A program made the position numbers and the translations under genes. Source: Pelargonium cotyledonis (taxonomy: Eukaryota; Streptophyta; Magnoliopsida; Geraniales; Geraniaceae). From it: a stretch of DNA of 31,830 nucleotides. Below, one piece after another: positions 28,088 through 31,830 of the stretch. The stretch spans positions 1-31,830 of the forward strand of contig JAYMTA010000306.1 in the NCBI GenBank assembly GCA_036897625.1. Reading direction: 5' to 3'. The notes beneath the pieces are model-generated. The model did not search any database and had not been told where the DNA came from. It saw only the letters and a program-made list of their open reading frames with translations. Within the stretch, counting starts at the first letter, position 1. Each line of letters opens with the position of its first letter.

Positions 28088-28668
28088 ACTTTAAATATAT
28101 ATAGCCATTCAAGTTTTCTGTATTAACATTTCATGCCGGGTTTGGTTTTGGGAGATCCTTAGAACTACATAAAGAACAAAGTATTCTGATATGTTTCACT
28201 GCAAGAAAGAATCATCTTCAGTTATGATATACAAAATAAAGCATGTATGAATTAAAGCAAACAAAATACAGAGACCTTGCCATTTTTCAATTGAGGAGCG
28301 CAAAATGTTATTGAAGGAAACAGAGATACAAACAATATCTAAATCCGAATAAACTTCCTATGAGTTTTTCACATCTTCCGGAAGAAAGAATTGAAACTCT
28401 AGCTATGACACAATCCCTAGCTAGACAATTTACAGAGAGCAGGCACTCCGGAAATTTAATGGAAAGCCACTGCTCTGCATTGTTAATTTGTTCAACATGA
28501 ACAACCGTTTGCTAAAACATAAAACAGACGGTAACCAAACATTGTCAAATAAACCAAAACTGGAAAAAGGAGGCTACTATATATGGCGGGATACCCTGAC
28601 AAGCGCAACATAATTACATGCGACATAACTCTTCGAGCAAGGGCTATGAGTCTTGCAAATTTCTCTTC
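28088..28668 (+). other. Convergent intergenic region between BAHD and response-regulator genes
   Basis: The two genes end facing each other about 640 bp apart, so this stretch must hold both 3' UTRs. A 64-codon minus-strand open stretch (28492-28686) lies downstream of the regulator's stop and has no protein-like features. No other feature is recognised. Confidence 0.6.
28235..28240 (+). terminator. Candidate polyadenylation signal for the BAHD gene
   Basis: AATAAA lies about 150 bp after the stop codon in an AT-rich context, a normal plant distance for a near-upstream element. The cleavage site was not determined. Confidence 0.45.
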
Positions 28669-28794
28669 TTCAGGATTCCTAGCCAATGTCGTTTTTCACA
28701 AGCATGTTCTCAGGAGTAAGTATCAGATCCTTCAGAAATTGTAGCTGATGTCGCTCTTCATGGGCAAGTTCCTGGGGGGATATGTACCAGATCC
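28669..28794 (-). repeat. 64-bp tandem duplication across the response-regulator stop codon
   Basis: Read on the minus strand, the coding copy (28794 down to 28731) starts GGATCTGGTACATATCC and ends with the TGA stop plus one base. A second copy (28730 down to 28669) starts immediately with GGATCTGATACTTACTCC and shares GAAC, TGAA, CGACAT and CTGAA at the same spacing. Identity is roughly 70 percent, with a small deletion in the second copy. The second copy is in the 3' UTR and is not read in frame. Confidence 0.7.
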
Positions 28795-31700
28795 AAAATC
28801 TCCAGCTGGTTTCATATTATCTTGATCCTGTATCATTAAAATCATATAATGTAAATGTTTGAGAGCAAAGAAAATGATATTAGATGTCATGCAAAGAGAA
28901 CAAATTTTAAATCTCTTATGCACTCAATTCAGAAATGGATTTAAAATATGGATGGTATACAGGTCCAAAAGTAACAAATTGTTCATTTAATTTATAAATC
29001 TCGGTACACAAATTCTAAGTCATTTAATATTATACATAATATATGCAAAAGAAGCTCAAATCATATATTTATCACGCTACTTGGCTGATGATCCAAAAAG
29101 AGTGGCATGCATGCCCACTATATTAACTCGATTCTAGGGTACTAGTGCACCAAATACGTTGACAGATCAAGGAAAAGTCAACTGAAATAAGTATAAGTAC
29201 ATTAAATTAAATTAATTTCATATTTCAGCATCCCCACAGTTAAGTCACTAGACCAAATTCTTCAAAATTGATGTTCCACCTCAACTCTATATTATGTTAT
29301 GATATCAGTTGCTAATTCTAATACAAATGAAAAAAACGTAAAAGAAAACATCTTGACAAAATTGGCTAAAGAAATCAGGATCAGAATTCTTACCCTTCTC
29401 ATCATTGCAGTGGCTAGATCTTCCAAGGAACCAAAATTGTTAGCAACAAAGCCTCCCAGTGGCTTCTGTAGGCCCATTACGTACCCTTCATGCAAGTGCA
29501 TTGATGTTTCCACTCCAGATTTGTCAAGTTCACCACCATGCTTCACAAAATTTGACTGCCTAATCAAATTAATATCCATGCTTCCACCAAAATTTGTGTT
29601 CTGGGGATCCAAGCTCTGGCCTAATGAAGAGCCTAAAGAACCATTAACAGGGGCCACATAGCTTATCGAGCTACCCATAAAATTCGGCTGAGAAGTGACA
29701 TCTTGCTTATAAAAATCAAAACCTTGTGGGGAGGCATTACCAATACTTTGCCCAGCATTTATATTGTTGGGGGCTGCTTGGCCTTGTAAATCTGTTCTCC
29801 GATACTGCAATTGGGTGGAAGTAGAAAAGGCGCCAGAAGAAGTATTCCCAATTGGCAAGGTCATTGTTGACACCTTGTCTCTGATCAGATTAGTAGGATG
29901 CAGAGTAGCCTGCTGAAAACTGTCACTCAGTGGGAAAGAATTTGATTGGGCCCCAGATGAATGAACAGCATTTGACCAATTGTTGTTACATCTACCATGA
30001 TCGGGAAGATGGGAAGATAAATCTGAGTTCAAAGAGGTCATAGGAAGAGATGACTGATTACCAAATTTTCTGCTACCCTGAGACTCTTGAAGGTTTCCTT
30101 CTAACATTAAGGGATTGCTTGGAACTCCAAGAAGAGGGTTACTTGAGCTACCAAGACTTACTTTGGTATCTGGGAAGCCACTGGGAACAGGGAAAATTGT
30201 CATATCATCAATAGCATTGGATAGTCCCCCAATGGTAACACCATTATTCTGGAGTTGATCAAGCTCTAGCGACATTGGCATCCCCTGAAGTATACTTCCA
30301 CTTCCATTATGGTTGCCAGTAAATGTGCCTGGCTGGAACTTACCAGAATCATTGGTAGAATTGCTGGAGTTCTGTGCATGGCCCATATGAACCATTCCAG
30401 AAGAAGGAAGGCCACGCATGCCCAGACCAACTGGAGTGTTCAACCGACCAAGCATCCCAGTAGGTGGAAAAGAATTATATGGTGTGCTCTGAAATTGGGC
30501 AGATCCAGCTATGGTATGGTAATTTCCAATACCATTCATAGAACCCACTCGCAAAAAGTTAGGATCTGTACCGCCCAAGGCAGCTGCCATATTAGCTTGC
30601 TGGTTTGCAGCATTGCTGATACGTTTAAGATAAAGTCTGTATTTCTGTAACCATAATATAAATTGTAAGTCTCATACACCATAATAAGTACTGACCATAC
30701 TAAACTGAGAACAAAGGGTAAGAGCTCATACCTGTAAGTGGCTAGCCACATTTTCTCTAGTAAGCTTATCAACATTCATCAAATCGAGAATCTTTTTCGG
30801 CACAGCCTCTGCATCAAAACAAAATAACTGTAAAGAAGATACAATTAAGAGGCTCGATGCATGAAGGGATCAATTGCCTCAGGTAATCAGAAAACTCAGC
30901 TATATTTTATTCCAAAAGATGTGTATATCAGAAAATTCTTAATTTGTGGAGAGAGAGAGAGAGAGAGAGAAATATAAATTCAAGATAACTTGGTTACATT
31001 GGCTTGACAACAATCTTTAAATAACTTTGAACTATGAAGACTGAGGAAGGATTAAGAACATACTGTCAAGCCCCAATTGATTAACAGCTACAACAAATTT
31101 GCGGTGCAGGTCCACTGACCAAACAACCCGAGGCTTCTTTTGTGCAGACGGATCATCATTCTCTTCATCATTCTCATCATCGTCATCCTGGTCCTTCCGT
31201 TTTCTGTTAATATTTTCATTTGCATCAACATTTCCAGACAACTGTCCTTCAATGCCCCCGTGTTGGTTTCTTTCTTGGTTACCAGAGCTATTCCGATCCT
31301 TGGGATCATGCTTCTTTTTTCTAATAACGTGTTGCCAAATGTTCTTTAGCTCCTCGATTCGAATGGGTTTTAGCAAGTAATCACAAGCGCCATGGTCGAT
31401 CCCCTTCATCACAAGTTTGGGATCCCCATTGGCCGACAACACTGCAAGGTAACAACATAGCAGAACGAGATTAAAAACCTGAATGTGTAACTATACGAGA
31501 TAAAATCCAAGCACGTCAGGAAACAGCAATAATTACAGAATCAATAATTATTTTCCTTTTACACCTTTGACCGGAAGGGGGATCAAAGGACCAAATTAGC
31601 AATTTTAGGTTGGAAAACATTGAAATTATGAAGATTTTTTTTGTTTGTTTGTTTAACTTTCATTGGAACAGAACAGTTTTCTCCAGGTATTCATATAATT

Positions 31701-31830
31701 TCAAGTCCATTTCAAAAGATCCAATAAGTACAAGTTCTCATAGGCACAATTAAAAAAAAAATGCCACCTTGCAAAGAGAGAGAAAAGGAAGATCAGCTTA
31801 CTTATTACAGGTAGGTCCATTTCAAGACCC
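28732..31830 (-). CDS. ARR12: Type-B two-component response regulator, ARR10/ARR12-like (5' end beyond window)
   Basis: A nuclear MYB-like transcription factor that acts at the end of the cytokinin His-Asp phosphorelay. Exons on the minus strand: 31830-31802 (partial), 31441-31064, 30808-30732, 30644-29394 and 28827-28732, all GT-AG, giving 609 visible residues with one frame. The receiver portion shows [17 protein letters not shown] and the conserved lysine in [18 protein letters not shown]. The phosphoacceptor Asp lies outside the window. An acidic linker with a KRK-type basic cluster follows. The GARP/B-motif runs from [15 protein letters not shown] through [11 protein letters not shown] and [19 protein letters not shown], split by two introns. 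A long Ser/Asn/Gly/Gln-rich C-terminal region carries ARR12-style blocks ([35 protein letters not shown]). I assign it to the ARR10/ARR12 clade; the exact orthologue is less sure. Confidence 0.92.
30949..30970 (+). repeat. (GA)11 microsatellite in a response-regulator intron
   Basis: A perfect GA dinucleotide run within the intron between the two B-motif exons (30809-31063). It reads as (TC)11 in gene orientation and lies about 94 bases after the donor. Confidence 0.95.

Noticed and set aside
30309..30650. Plus-strand open frames opposite the response regulator
   Set aside because: They are antisense shadows of the long, strongly supported regulator exon; no independent evidence of coding.

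Overview
The window is nuclear DNA from a flowering plant. The evidence is AT-rich sequence, GT-AG spliced genes with many introns, plant-specific gene families, non-LTR and MITE-type transposable elements, and a fragment of plastid DNA. Gene style suggests a dicot, perhaps an asterid, but I cannot fix the genus.

Layout. (1) Positions 564-18538 (+) hold a complete CHD3-type chromatin remodeller, the orthologue of Arabidopsis PICKLE. I resolved 30 coding exons whose lengths add to 4344 nt, an open frame of 1447 residues. Its introns have collected insertions: a plastid-derived rps12/rps7 fragment (intron 10), a Stowaway-like MITE (intron 11), a tRNA-related SINE head plus an LTR-like stretch (intron 15), an Au-like SINE (intron 17), a tandem duplication (intron 27) and a foldback element (intron 29). 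(2) Positions 18539-24700 are intergenic and transposon-rich: a 5'-truncated, frameshifted LINE on the minus strand, a clear Stowaway-type MITE with TA target sites, and an unidentified 757-bp GC-richer insertion flanked by a perfect 18-bp direct repeat. (3) Positions 24991-28087 (+) hold a three-exon BAHD acyltransferase (460 aa). It has an intact HXXXD motif, a degenerate DFGWG-position motif, and a promoter with a G-box, an AC-type MYB site and a TATA box. (4) Positions 28732-31830 (-) hold most of a type-B response regulator of the ARR10/ARR12 group. The first part of its receiver domain lies beyond the right edge.

Functionally, the PICKLE protein is a nuclear nucleosome remodeller that represses embryonic and meristematic programmes. 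The response regulator is a cytokinin-output transcription factor. The BAHD enzyme is a cytosolic acyl-CoA-dependent acyltransferase. They are ordinary neighbours, not an operon. In Arabidopsis PICKLE is also known as CKH2, a cytokinin-response locus, so two cytokinin-linked genes sit about 10 kb apart here; I regard that as probable coincidence. I saw no sign of a new multi-gene system. The points most worth a second look are the plastid fragment, the 18-bp-flanked insertion, the foldback in the last PICKLE intron, the altered BAHD motif, and a 64-bp duplication across the response regulator's stop codon.
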